A DNA stretch of 64,000 nt, taken from assembly GCA_016936075.1 (NCBI GenBank), contig JAFGPS010000004.1, positions 1 through 64,000 on the forward strand. The letters run 5' to 3'. This DNA comes from Sedimentisphaerales bacterium. GTDB taxonomy: Bacteria > Planctomycetota > Phycisphaerae > Sedimentisphaerales > Anaerobacaceae. Numbering within the stretch: position 1 is the first letter of the stretch; every line of letters begins with the position of its first letter. The translations under genes and the position numbers were made by a program. Positions 52,282-64,000 of this stretch are shown in pieces. The notes under the pieces were generated by a model. It had not been told where the DNA came from. It saw only the letters and a list, made by a program, of their open reading frames with translations, and did no database searches.

Positions 52282-53553
52282 TCATTTTTCTTCTTTTTTT
52301 AGTTTAAAATATTGTGTTGCTACTTCGTTTATATATTCACCGATAGCAAGTGACGCAGTCGCTGCCGGTGACGGTGCGTTGAGAACGTGTATAGAGTTTT
52401 TTCCTTTTTCGATTTTAAAATCATCGACCGGCTTCCCATTTTTTGCAACCGCCTGTGCTCTTACACCTGCCCTGGAAGGTTTTATGTCATGTTCCGTAAG
52501 CGAAGGAACGAGTCTTTGCAAACTATGCAGGAAAAGTTTTTTCGAAAATGCTCTTGAGTATTCGGCAATACCGAATCGTAAGTTTTTCATGAACATTGTC
52601 CATGTCCCCATGTAAGACAGAGATTCCCATAAGTCAGTAAAATCGAAATCTGTTTTATTATAACCTTCCCTTTTGAATGAGAATACAGCGTTCGGTCCGC
52701 ATTCTACGGTATCATTTATCATTCGTGTAAAATGCACTCCGAGAAAAGGAAATTTCGGATCAGGAACAGGGTAGATAAGATTATTGACTTTTTCCTTTGC
52801 GTTTTCAGTCAGTTCATAAAAATCGCCGCGAAAAGGAATTATCCTTACATCGGGCCAGATGCCGTCGGCTTTTGCTATGCGGTCGGATTGCAGACCGGCA
52901 CAATTAATAATATATTTAGTTGTGAAATTACCCTTGTTTGTTCGTACCTCTGTATAAAAATCATGCTTGTCGAAACCTGTGACTTCGTGTTCGAGAAGAA
53001 TCTGGCTTGAGGCTCGTGACTCGTGGCTCGTGTCTCGAGTTACGATGAGTTCAGCGAGCTTTTCTGCTACTTGTACGAAGTCAATTATACCTGTGCATGG
53101 TACCCAAAGACCTGCTATTCCATCGCAAAAGGGTTCAAGCTCTTTGATTTTTTCCGATGTTATTTTTTCGATACCTTCGACCTGGTTTTCGAGACCGTTA
53201 TTATAAATTCTTTCGAGATGAGTAAGTTCTTTATTTGCGGTTGCGACTATGATTTTGCCGCATATTTTGTGTGGAATTTCGTATTTTTTTGCGAAACTTA
53301 CAAGCTCTTTTCGTCCCTTGGTGCAGTTCATTGCTTTTGCGGAGCCTGGTTTGTAATACAATCCTGAATGAATCACGCCGGAATTGTGACCTGTTTGATG
53401 ATAACACAGTGTTTTTTCCTTTTCCATTACTGCGATTCGTAAATCGGGATGGCTTGACGCAATTTTATAAGCAGAAGCCAGACCGACAATTCCACCGCCT
53501 ACTATTACAATGTCAAAAATTTCATTATTATCTACCAAAACACTTCCTTTCAT
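52282..53553 (-). CDS. FAD-dependent oxidase, LhgO-like (L-2-hydroxyglutarate oxidase type)
   Basis: The 423-residue protein begins with I-V-I-V-G-G-G-I-V-G-L-A, an FAD-binding Rossmann motif. H-S-G-V-I-H-S-G-L-Y-Y follows, the DAO-family signature of L-2-hydroxyglutarate oxidases. The C-terminal P-S-R-A-G-V-R-A-Q and S-P-A-A-T-A-S-L-A-I-G-E motifs agree. It should oxidise L-2-hydroxyglutarate or a related L-2-hydroxy acid at the membrane. A repeat (about 53003-53043) adds a V-T-R-D-T-S-H-E-S-R insertion near residues 170-184. Confidence 0.88.
   Translation of the reverse strand: MKGSVLVDNNEIFDIVIVGGGIVGLASAYKIASSHPDLRIAVMEKEKTLCYHQTGHNSGVIHSGLYYKPGSAKAMNCTKGRKELVSFAKKYEIPHKICGKIIVATANKELTHLERIYNNGLENQVEGIEKITSEKIKELEPFCDGIAGLWVPCTGIIDFVQVAEKLAELIVTRDTSHESRASSQILLEHEVTGFDKHDFYTEVRTNKGNFTTKYIINCAGLQSDRIAKADGIWPDVRIIPFRGDFYELTENAKEKVNNLIYPVPDPKFPFLGVHFTRMINDTVECGPNAVFSFKREGYNKTDFDFTDLWESLSYMGTWTMFMKNLRFGIAEYSRAFSKKLFLHSLQRLVPSLTEHDIKPSRAGVRAQAVAKNGKPVDDFKIEKGKNSIHVLNAPSPAATASLAIGEYINEVATQYFKLKKEEK
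53003..53043. repeat. In-frame repeat inside the LhgO-like gene
   Basis: Variants of CTCGTGACTCGTGGCTCG occur in tandem, coding for a Ser/Arg/Thr-rich loop. The words are shared with 23105-23176. Confidence 0.7.
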
Positions 53554-53843
53554 TTTATGATAGTGTTCACAATATAATTTATCATATTACTACATACGAT
53601 TCTTAAATCACACATACAATAACCAAAACTCAATCCAACGTCAATTATTCAGAATGAGAAGTCTATGAAATGTTTAAAATCTCAATAATCAAGTTTCGGA
53701 GCAAGATTCAAATATGAAGGGGAAATGTCATATTTTAATGTGTTTATGGTATATTTCATTTAAACTGCAATAAATCAACTTACAAATTCGTCTATTCTAT
53801 ATAAATTTGGTTTTAATATTGAAGATTATAAAGGGAAGATGTA

Positions 53844-55499
53844 ATGATTAAGAAGATTTTATCTATGTTTTTGGTGTCGGTTTTTTTATTAGTTACGGTC
53901 CAAAGTATATACGCACAACCAGGAGGCTTCGGCGGGCGTGGCGGCATGGGAGGGATGCCCGGAGGTATGGGGGGAATGCGTGGCGGCATGGGAGGCGGTA
54001 TGAATCAAAAAGCAAGCTATGTTTCTGAATTCGACAAGGATGAAAATGGCTGGTTAAATAATGAGGAGAGAAAGGCAGCACGTGAGTCTATGGGAAATCG
54101 CCAATCCATGGGCGGCAGAGGTATGATGGGACGAGGTGGCAGAGGAGGGGGTTTTGGTGGAACAAGTTATACAGAAGGAATTGCTCTTACGCCAGCCGAT
54201 GTAAAATCATATTTTAAAAAAGAATCCCTCTATGACTTAGAAACGTTGCGTACAATCTTTCTGGAGTTCGAGAATGACGATTGGGAAGCCGAGCTTGAGG
54301 CGTTTTATCGTTCAGATGTCGAGGTACCGGCTAAGATGATTGTGGATGGAAAGGAATATAAGAATGTTGGCGTGCGTTTCAGAGGGAATACTTCATATCA
54401 GATGGTTGGTACCGGCGGGAAAAGACCTTTGAATCTTTCAGTAGATTATATAAAGAATAAACAGGAACTTTATAGTTATCGCACTCTCAATCTGATGAAC
54501 TGCAATACTGATCCTACATTTATGCGTCAGGTTCTTTATCATTATATTGCTGGTCAATACATACATGCGTTAAAAGCGAATTATATACGATTAGTAATCA
54601 ACGATGAAAACTGGGGTATATATGTGAATCTGCAGCAGTTTAATAAAGATTTTATCAGAGATGAATTCAATACGACAAAAGGTGCCCGTTGGAAAATTCC
54701 GCAGATGAGTCCTAACGGCGGCCTTGTTTATGTCGGTGACAATATAGAATCTTATAAAAGAACTTATGAGATCAAGAGCAAAGATGATCCAAATTCGTGG
54801 AAGGCGCTTGTCAATTTGTGTAAGGTTCTGAACGAAACTCCAGCAGAAAAGTTGGAAAATGCCATCAGGCCAATACTTGATATTGACGGTGCATTGAAGT
54901 TTCTTGCACTTGAGAAGTCTCTTGTTAATAGTGATGGTTATTGGACCAGAGCGAGTGACTATCTATTATATATGGACCCGACAGGGCGGTTCCATGTTTT
55001 CCCCTATGATACAAGTGAAACTCTGAGTGAAGCTGAAGGTGGTCCCGGTGGTGGTCGTGGTGGTCGCGGCGGATTTGGCATGGGAGGTGGCACAAGTAGC
55101 GGAACGATGCTCGATCCTCTGGCCGGAGCTAATGATTATGATAAGCCGTTGCTCTCAAAGTTATTGGCAGTTCCGTCTTTAAAGCAGCGTTATTATGGAT
55201 ATATTCGTGATATCGCTGAAAACTGGATGGATTGGAATAAGATAGAACCTTTGGTCGAGCAATATAAATTGCTTATAGCCGAAGATATTGAGATTGATAC
55301 TAAAAAGAACTCAACTACTGAAGCCTTTTATAGCGGCATAGATGGTTCTGAACAAGAGACTTTTAACCTGGTCGGCTTTGGTGGTGGAAGAGGCGGGAGA
55401 GGTGGCCCAGGCAGAGGATCAAGTATTAGCTTAAAGGATTTCTTTGAAAAACGTCGGGCAGAGCTTTTAAATCTTCAGGAAATAAGTCAGGCTAAGTAG
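53844..55499 (+). CDS. CotH-type protein kinase-like surface protein
   Basis: The 551-residue protein has a signal peptide (ending Y-A-Q-P) and a Gly/Met/Arg-rich region. An EF-hand-like loop (D-K-D-E-N-G-W-L) lies near residue 60. The CotH kinase domain spans about 105-400, with A-N-Y-I-R-L-V-I-N-D and W-G-I-Y-V-N-L-Q-Q-F-N. A Gly-rich insert (G-G-P-G-G-G-R-G-G-R) lies within or after it and another near 505-520. CotH proteins phosphorylate surface or coat proteins. It is convergent with a VTC/DUF4956 pair, a recurring association. Confidence 0.85.
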   Translation: MIKKILSMFLVSVFLLVTVQSIYAQPGGFGGRGGMGGMPGGMGGMRGGMGGGMNQKASYVSEFDKDENGWLNNEERKAARESMGNRQSMGGRGMMGRGGRGGGFGGTSYTEGIALTPADVKSYFKKESLYDLETLRTIFLEFENDDWEAELEAFYRSDVEVPAKMIVDGKEYKNVGVRFRGNTSYQMVGTGGKRPLNLSVDYIKNKQELYSYRTLNLMNCNTDPTFMRQVLYHYIAGQYIHALKANYIRLVINDENWGIYVNLQQFNKDFIRDEFNTTKGARWKIPQMSPNGGLVYVGDNIESYKRTYEIKSKDDPNSWKALVNLCKVLNETPAEKLENAIRPILDIDGALKFLALEKSLVNSDGYWTRASDYLLYMDPTGRFHVFPYDTSETLSEAEGGPGGGRGGRGGFGMGGGTSSGTMLDPLAGANDYDKPLLSKLLAVPSLKQRYYGYIRDIAENWMDWNKIEPLVEQYKLLIAEDIEIDTKKNSTTEAFYSGIDGSEQETFNLVGFGGGRGGRGGPGRGSSISLKDFFEKRRAELLNLQEISQAK

Positions 55500-55503
55500 C
55501 CAT

Positions 55504-55543
55504 AAAAAATGCCCCTTGTTTTCATAAATAAGAAGCAAGGGGC
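55504..55543 (-). terminator. Terminator after the VTC/DUF4956 operon
   Basis: GCCCCTTG (55511-55518) pairs with CAAGGGGC (55536-55543), and on the minus strand the hairpin is followed by ATTTTTT. It lies between the convergent CotH and DUF4956 genes and probably serves the latter. Confidence 0.8.
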
Positions 55544-55577
55544 TATATATTCTTATATATTCTGTATTTAATATATT

Positions 55578-56252
55578 TCAACCAGCAAAGAATTCGATAT
55601 TTCCCTGACCAGCGAGTCTGGTAAGTTCTGAAGTAAATTTCACTTTCTCAGAGGCTGATATTTCACGATGCTGATAATGAATTGAAATTCGGTCGTCCAT
55701 AACCGACATAGTTTTCATTGTAAGACTATTGAGCCGGCTCTTGAGAAACTGATTCAATTGAGGTTCTACTTCTTCAAAAGCTGCTTTATCAATTGAAATT
55801 ATAAAACTCACCAGGGGTTTTAGTGAAAAATGATTCTGGATTAGCCATTGAATACAAAGAGCAAGAAGTACAATTAGAAACAGGATTATCATAATAAGTG
55901 CTTTTTGTGTTGATGCTCCCACAGATGATGCTATAAGTAACAGGACATATCCAATTTCTGCCGGGTCTTTAACGGGAGTTCTAAACCTTACGAAGGACAT
56001 TGCACCAAGTAATCCGAGAGAAAGCGGGACTGAGCTTTGAATTGCAAGAAAGAGTGCTGTTATGGCCGGACCTATTATGATAAAGCAACGATCAACTCCT
56101 GCTCCGATATTGCGTGATTTATAAAACGCCTGATAGAGAATATATATCATAACAGATGCTGCAAGCGAAAGGCTAAGCGAAACTATAATTTGTTGTACAG
56201 AGAAATTAGATGGTTCGAGTGTTTCTAAAAAGGCTTGTTTCAGCGTTTCCAT
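55578..56252 (-). CDS. DUF4956 membrane protein
   Basis: The 224-residue protein has four membrane helices in residues 25-140. It carries the family motif R-F-R-T-P-V-K-D-P-A-E (usually R-F-R-x-x-x-x-D-x) near 90-100. A cytoplasmic domain ends in a short helix. DUF4956 proteins are found next to VTC-like polyphosphate polymerases and CotH, as here. It follows the VTC gene by 26 bases and is probably co-transcribed. Confidence 0.9.
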   Translation of the reverse strand: METLKQAFLETLEPSNFSVQQIIVSLSLSLAASVMIYILYQAFYKSRNIGAGVDRCFIIIGPAITALFLAIQSSVPLSLGLLGAMSFVRFRTPVKDPAEIGYVLLLIASSVGASTQKALIMIILFLIVLLALCIQWLIQNHFSLKPLVSFIISIDKAAFEEVEPQLNQFLKSRLNSLTMKTMSVMDDRISIHYQHREISASEKVKFTSELTRLAGQGNIEFFAG

Positions 56253-56278
56253 GTTGTTTACTCCTGATAAATAAGACT

Positions 56279-57067
56279 TTATTGTGATTCAGTTCTGCCG
56301 GAAGGCCATGTGTGACCGATAGAACCATTTGTTTCCATGTGAGATTCAATGCATCCTGCGTATTTTGAAAACCTTGACCAGTCAATACATGCGTGATGCA
56401 AAGGTCGAAGTGATAAAGGGATCTCAATTATTGTGCCCTTAATTTCGATTACAGCTCCCTGCAGCATTATATTTGCATAAGAATGCCCTGGAATATGATA
56501 AGTTGGTACTGATCTGATTTGCCAGTCAAAGGACATTCTCGTTCCGGTCATGATTTCAGTGAAACGCAATCGGTCATAAGATATCATAATTACTGGTAAT
56601 ATATGACCATTTGGAAAATAATTGAATTCCGCCAATGTTTTTAGAATTACATTCCTGTTCAAAATTGAACCGCCGGTTTTATATTTGTAAATTTGTTCTG
56701 CCGGTACGAGAAATTTCCTGCGTTTCTTTTTGCTTGCGAAACCTTTCTTCGATTTTAATTCGAGATATACTGGAACCGTTTCATCCTTTGAGGGATTATC
56801 GTACCATCGAATACGGATTTTCTCCCTTTTGTAATCTCCGTCGTCTGATTTCTGATACTCTTGTAAATCAGGTGTATCGAAATAAAGGCTATTAATTGTA
56901 CCTCTTGAATATTTTTTATCCGGCATACAAATACTGGTCATCAGGCTGCGGGCATATATTATTTTGTCGGGACTAACAAAGAATTTTCGCTCGATTCGAT
57001 CCCACCGTTCGTCCTTGTCTGATACAGAACTTTTTTTTTCGTTGCGGCGAAATTTTAAAAACACCAT
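56279..57067 (-). CDS. VTC-domain protein (polyphosphate polymerase-like)
   Basis: The 262-residue protein contains the tunnel-fold VTC domain: R-I-E-R-K-F-F-V near residues 25-32, then S-L-Y-F-D-T-P-D, then K-R-E-K-I-R-I-R-W-Y, E-L-K-S-K-K-G and M-I-S-Y-D-R-L-R-F. These basic and acidic residues match those of VTC4 and bacterial triphosphate-tunnel enzymes. It probably makes polyphosphate or a related polymer, or binds the nucleotide. The neighbour DUF4956 supports this. Confidence 0.9.
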   Translation of the reverse strand: MVFLKFRRNEKKSSVSDKDERWDRIERKFFVSPDKIIYARSLMTSICMPDKKYSRGTINSLYFDTPDLQEYQKSDDGDYKREKIRIRWYDNPSKDETVPVYLELKSKKGFASKKKRRKFLVPAEQIYKYKTGGSILNRNVILKTLAEFNYFPNGHILPVIMISYDRLRFTEIMTGTRMSFDWQIRSVPTYHIPGHSYANIMLQGAVIEIKGTIIEIPLSLRPLHHACIDWSRFSKYAGCIESHMETNGSIGHTWPSGRTESQ

Positions 57068-57260
57068 CTTATACTATCCTAAAGTATTATATCAGCTTGA
57101 ATCGTTTTGTTTATTTTGTGTTAAAATACTAACAGAAATATAACAATGAAGACGTTTGTTATATGTCTTTTATTGCAGGAAAAGAATATGTGAAAGAGAT
57201 AAAATATCTCGTGAATTAAGAAGAATCTTTTTAAGGAGAAATAACACAAATGGAATTGTT

Positions 57261-57944
57261 TTAAATATCCGGTATTGCCTCAAGGTAGAAAAGACCCGTT
57301 GGAGCAATTTTGAATATATAAATACGACCCTTAATCAGCTTGTAATATAGAGCATCACCATAAATGGCCTGTATGCCGTATTCTTCAAGTTTGTTAGGAT
57401 CATTGGCAAGGTCCCAGATATTCGACCAGAACAAATTACAATGCTCTACCGGCAGAGCTTCAAGCAGGTCCTTATACCTTAACGGTTCAGTTCCCTGCTC
57501 TTCTATCACAAAACCTCGTTCCGGAGCCATCTTTTCACCAAAAATCCTCCTCCATATATATAGTGCCTTAGCTTTACCATCTGTAACCATATTATTTTGG
57601 AATTTTACAATAAGTACGTCGAAATAAAATACATCACCTTCGATTGTAAATTCTTTTTCAAGGATTGTATTGAGATTGTCACCTCTTTCAGTCTCGACAA
57701 ATTTTATGGTTGTATAAAGAACGCCGTCCTTTTCTTCCTGTGATAAGATTTTAGCATAGCCAATCTGGTCTTCTTCTGTAAGATTGGTTATAGCCTGTTT
57801 AAGCTCATTATTTTCTGTGAGCAGCTTGTGAATGGTCATGATAGCTTCTTTGTAAGGGCTTTTTGAAAAATAGGATACTACACCTGCACCCAGTGATACT
57901 ACTAATATGAAGATGAATCCAAATTTTATTTTTCGTAATGCCAT
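57261..57944 (-). CDS. Membrane-anchored protein of unknown function
   Basis: The 227-residue product has an N-terminal membrane helix (about 6-26). A short coiled coil (about 35-60: H-K-L-L-T-E-N-N-E-L-K-Q-A-I) and a periplasmic domain rich in Asp/Glu follow. It begins about 145 bases after the beta-helix gene's stop (minus strand), so it may share that gene's transcript. No family is recognised. Confidence 0.6.
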   Translation of the reverse strand: MALRKIKFGFIFILVVSLGAGVVSYFSKSPYKEAIMTIHKLLTENNELKQAITNLTEEDQIGYAKILSQEEKDGVLYTTIKFVETERGDNLNTILEKEFTIEGDVFYFDVLIVKFQNNMVTDGKAKALYIWRRIFGEKMAPERGFVIEEQGTEPLRYKDLLEALPVEHCNLFWSNIWDLANDPNKLEEYGIQAIYGDALYYKLIKGRIYIFKIAPTGLFYLEAIPDI

Positions 57945-58088
57945 TTTTTAATCCAAAATATGCAGTATAGATGCATAACAACATGCTGCTCTTATTGTAT
58001 TATCGGCATAGAAGGATTGGAATTTTTAAATTCTAATACGAATTTCGTAATAAATAACAATTATTTTTTTAAGAAAGTGAATTGAGCA

Positions 58089-60158
58089 TCAGAAATCATC
58101 AGATTCTTTGTTTGTGACCAGAGATTCCTGTGATAGGCTGGCTTGAGTTGTACCGCCGTAAGCGCCCATATTAATTCTGCCGCCATTTGGGAAGGGTTCA
58201 TCTTCGCTTGGGCTATTGGGGTCTCCTGCGTCGAGACAAGGACTATTTACATCATCAAAAATCCATGTTTGGCTATTTGGGTCGTAATGACCGGCAGTAG
58301 ATTTGAGATGATAATCGCCTTCCTGCCAAAAAGCATTCGGATCATTTGGTTCGACAATGATATTAGGATCATTTGCATCAATCCAAAAACCTGATTCGAC
58401 AAATTGGGGCTCTATATCGTTATTTCCATTGCCCCATATTAGACCTTGTTGTGGATCATCGATTGCTAAAATACCATGCTGAATATCACTGTAGTTTATC
58501 TTGATAGTCGAGTTATTAAGGTTTTCTATAGCGTTTTCGCCGTTCCAAATTATACAGTTCAAAAATTCGATATTTCCTTTGTATTCGATATTTCCTGAGT
58601 ATTTAAGCGGCATATTAAGGATAAAAGGACCAGAATCTTTTGCATAATTACCGTTAGCGGTACAATTTATGAAAGTTAAGCTGCCTCCTGCATTTATTAC
58701 AGCTCCTCCCGCATTGCTTAGAATAGAAGATTCTGCTTTATTCCCACTGAAGATACAATTTTTTAACACAATATTACCTAAATAGTTTTTCATTACTCCA
58801 CCATCTTTTTTTGCTAAGTTATTAATAAAAACGCATGAGGTAAATATGGGATTGCTATAAGAGATGGATCCATGGGAGTTATCAAATGCACCGCTATTAT
58901 TTGAATGATTACCTGAGAAAATACAATTTGTAAGGTTTGGATCGGAATCACTGTTCGCTATTGCTCCTCCTTTAGAATCTGTGGAATTGCTCGTAAATAT
59001 GCAGTTTGTTATACTTGGCTTGCTATTGACGAAATTTGAAATTGCACCTCCGGCATTTTTTGCCCAATTTGCTTCAAAAGTGCAATCATTCAAAATAGGA
59101 TGAGAATAATTCCCGTTTACAATAGCACCTCCTTGATAAAAATTAGCAGTATTGCATAGGAATTTACAATTCGTAAAAACTCCATTACTTTCATTATAAT
59201 TATATATTGCCGCACCATTACTCGCGAGATTTTCCGTAAATTCGCAATTTGTAATGATCGTGTTGCTTTGAAAATTGTAAATTGATCCGCCGTTGCCGCC
59301 GATTGGCGAGCTAATATTGTAATAGTAATTTGCGCTATTTTCTATGAATTTACAATTAGTTATGTTAGGATCGCTGCTTATACTATAAATTGCTCCTCCC
59401 TCGTAAGCTGCATTTATTGTAAATGTACAATTTGAAATAACTGGTCCGCCAATGGCTGATTTGATGTAGAGACCACCGCCTCGGCTTGTAGAATCAAACT
59501 CATAATAATAATTATTACCTCTTGCATTACCTGCTGTAATCGTAAAGCCTTCAAGTACTGAAGTGTCATCTGTAAAACTTGCCGTAACAACATGATAGCT
59601 ATTGTCTAAAAATGATTGCTCAGTTACGAGGTTATTGGGATCGTAGTCATTTGAATCATCGTTAAGCAAATCACCGCTCAAAATACTCTGGTATAACTCG
59701 ATATTTCTTTCGTCGCTTGTTGTTTGTGTCTCGTCATTCTTTGCTTGAAAACTCGATATCTGAGTCCCGATAACAGAGTCCTGAGTCCCCAAACCCCAAA
59801 ATCCACCTAATATAGTTACTCCGTTAAGTAGCTCGAAAGATTCATAAATATCTTCAATAAAAACATTTTCTCCTTTATCAGGAGTATAAATTCCCTGGGC
59901 CACACGTATCTCGATTCTCGTCGTATTAGGCTCCTCGCTCGATGTTTCTGGTATGGAATCATCAGATACGAGTAACGATTGTGCTTTATATAGAGCATCC
60001 TGAAGATAAACGTAGGCATTTTCCCACGATGAGCCGTCATTAAGACCTGAAGCATCATCATCGACATAAATAATCTGAGCTGAAACCTGAGAATTGCAAA
60101 TTAATGTAAAAAACAGCGTTATGCCGGCTAATAGCAGAATTTTACTATGTTGTTTCAT
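58089..60158 (-). CDS. Right-handed beta-helix surface protein
   Basis: The 689-residue protein has a signal peptide (ending V-S-A-Q) and an I-Y-V-D-D-D-A-S-G start typical of planctomycete beta-helix proteins. About ten tandem repeats follow of the type I-T-N-C-x-F-x-x-N-x-A-x-x-x-G-G-A-I, forming a parallel beta-helix as in polymorphic outer-membrane proteins. The C-terminus has D-P-N repeats and G-R-I-N-M-G-A-Y-G-G-T, the known capping segment. Probably exported and adhesive. A repeat at 59745-59800 adds residues near 119-138. Confidence 0.85.
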   Translation of the reverse strand: MKQHSKILLLAGITLFFTLICNSQVSAQIIYVDDDASGLNDGSSWENAYVYLQDALYKAQSLLVSDDSIPETSSEEPNTTRIEIRVAQGIYTPDKGENVFIEDIYESFELLNGVTILGGFWGLGTQDSVIGTQISSFQAKNDETQTTSDERNIELYQSILSGDLLNDDSNDYDPNNLVTEQSFLDNSYHVVTASFTDDTSVLEGFTITAGNARGNNYYYEFDSTSRGGGLYIKSAIGGPVISNCTFTINAAYEGGAIYSISSDPNITNCKFIENSANYYYNISSPIGGNGGSIYNFQSNTIITNCEFTENLASNGAAIYNYNESNGVFTNCKFLCNTANFYQGGAIVNGNYSHPILNDCTFEANWAKNAGGAISNFVNSKPSITNCIFTSNSTDSKGGAIANSDSDPNLTNCIFSGNHSNNSGAFDNSHGSISYSNPIFTSCVFINNLAKKDGGVMKNYLGNIVLKNCIFSGNKAESSILSNAGGAVINAGGSLTFINCTANGNYAKDSGPFILNMPLKYSGNIEYKGNIEFLNCIIWNGENAIENLNNSTIKINYSDIQHGILAIDDPQQGLIWGNGNNDIEPQFVESGFWIDANDPNIIVEPNDPNAFWQEGDYHLKSTAGHYDPNSQTWIFDDVNSPCLDAGDPNSPSEDEPFPNGGRINMGAYGGTTQASLSQESLVTNKESDDF
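59745..59800. repeat. In-frame word repeat inside the beta-helix gene
   Basis: Tandem variants of GAGTCCCGATAACAGAGTCC lie in the N-terminal part and code for a G-T-Q-D-S-V-I-G-T-Q-I segment. Confidence 0.5.
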
Positions 60159-60179
60159 CAGTTCTCCTTCAAAGCATAT

Positions 60180-60208
60180 ATGATATCAAATTTGAACTGA
60201 TTTTGCAA
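60180..60208 (-). promoter_or_regulatory. Promoter of the beta-helix gene
   Basis: On the minus strand TTGCAA (60203-60208), a 17-base spacer and TATCAT (60180-60185) form a plausible promoter. The AAGGAG ribosome binding site of the gene follows just downstream. Confidence 0.55.
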
Positions 60209-60237
60209 CGATTTAAGCCTATTGGTGTTTAGTTATT

Positions 60238-63762
<3,525 letters not shown>

Positions 63763-64000
63763 TTAATCTTTTACTCTCGTTAAATATTCTCCTGTTCGAG
63801 TATCGACGCGAATAAGCTCGCCTGTCTTGATGAAAGAGGGTACATTTACAACCAGTCCTGTTTCAAGTGTCGCAGGTTTATTTTGATTGGTTGCAGTCGC
63901 TCCTTTAATTTCAGGTGCCGTATCAGTAACTTCCAGGTCCACTGTATTGGGCAGTGTAACTATTACAGGTTTGCCTTCGTACATACTAACCTGAATTGTT
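63763..64000 (-). CDS. efp: Elongation factor P, C-terminal part (gene cut by window end)
   Basis: EF-P relieves ribosome stalling at polyproline. Only the C-terminal part is in the window: [14 protein letters not shown] near its start, then [14 protein letters not shown] and [13 protein letters not shown], the signature of the last OB domain. The frame runs off the right edge, so the N-terminal domain with the modified Lys is not visible. The gene is immediately followed by secA on the same strand. Confidence 0.93.
   Translation of the reverse strand, partial: TIQVSMYEGKPVIVTLPNTVDLEVTDTAPEIKGATATNQNKPATLETGLVVNVPSFIKTGELIRVDTRTGEYLTRVKD

Overview
The window looks like a chromosomal segment of an AT-rich planctomycete-like bacterium, most likely class Phycisphaerae. 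This is inferred from family content, not from a database search. The pointers are an H-X9-DG/DUF1559-type protein, pseudopilin-like tails outside secretion operons, GLUG and beta-helix surface proteins rich in DPN and GG motifs, a complete Bat operon, and a SecA with large insertions. It is Gram-negative in type: it carries Lnt, lipoproteins, a SurA-like chaperone and a GspG-like pseudopilin. Most genes are housekeeping or envelope genes; the strongest accessory signal is at 39.8-44.2 kb.

Layout. 0.2-5.5 kb (minus): mreB-mreC-mreD-mrdA cell-shape operon, read from a strong promoter at 5.5 kb and ending with an H-X9-DG protein. 5.5-9.8 kb (minus): a 54-residue membrane protein, a coiled-coil envelope protein, a HEAT-repeat lipoprotein and Lnt. 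9.9-17.8 kb (minus): an orphan DNA methyltransferase, a PH-domain membrane pair, small secreted proteins, a GLUG-repeat surface protein and a coiled-coil lipoprotein. 17.7-21.1 kb (minus): tig-clpP-clpP and tRNA-Gly(GCC). 22.1-32.3 kb (plus): moxR, DUF58, a SurA-like gene, a BatD-like gene, batA, batB, batC, batD and batE, closely spaced. 32.3-38.2 kb (minus): a MazG-like protein, GspG-like pseudopilin, CheW-MCP pair and a NarL-type two-component pair.

38.8-44.2 kb: a DUF2279 protein, then a gene-poor stretch whose ends carry a 50-bp direct repeat (45/50 identical) of the 3' half of tRNA-Ser(UGA). The intact tRNA is on the right. Between the copies lie a cold-shock gene with a TTG start and a clear promoter, a hypothetical gene, two paralogous excisionase-like HTH proteins and a radical SAM protein. 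This has the geometry of a decayed tRNA-integrated element, but no integrase is visible.

44.4-64.0 kb: a PadR regulator with a palindromic promoter and a HAAS-type membrane protein, tRNA-Pro(CGG) with an inverted copy of its 3' end, cysK and a ProC-like reductase, a hypothetical gene, a tiny gene coupled to priA, an FAD-dependent LhgO-like oxidase, a CotH/DUF4956/VTC cluster, a beta-helix surface protein, secA, and the 3' part of efp.

Superimposed on this are at least a dozen short palindromic or word-like dispersed repeats. Several are translated in frame inside lnt, the LhgO-like gene, a BatD-like lipoprotein, the beta-helix protein, and the N-termini of MreC and the HEAT lipoprotein. I consider the in-frame repeats and the tRNA-Ser-bounded region the two most interesting signals.
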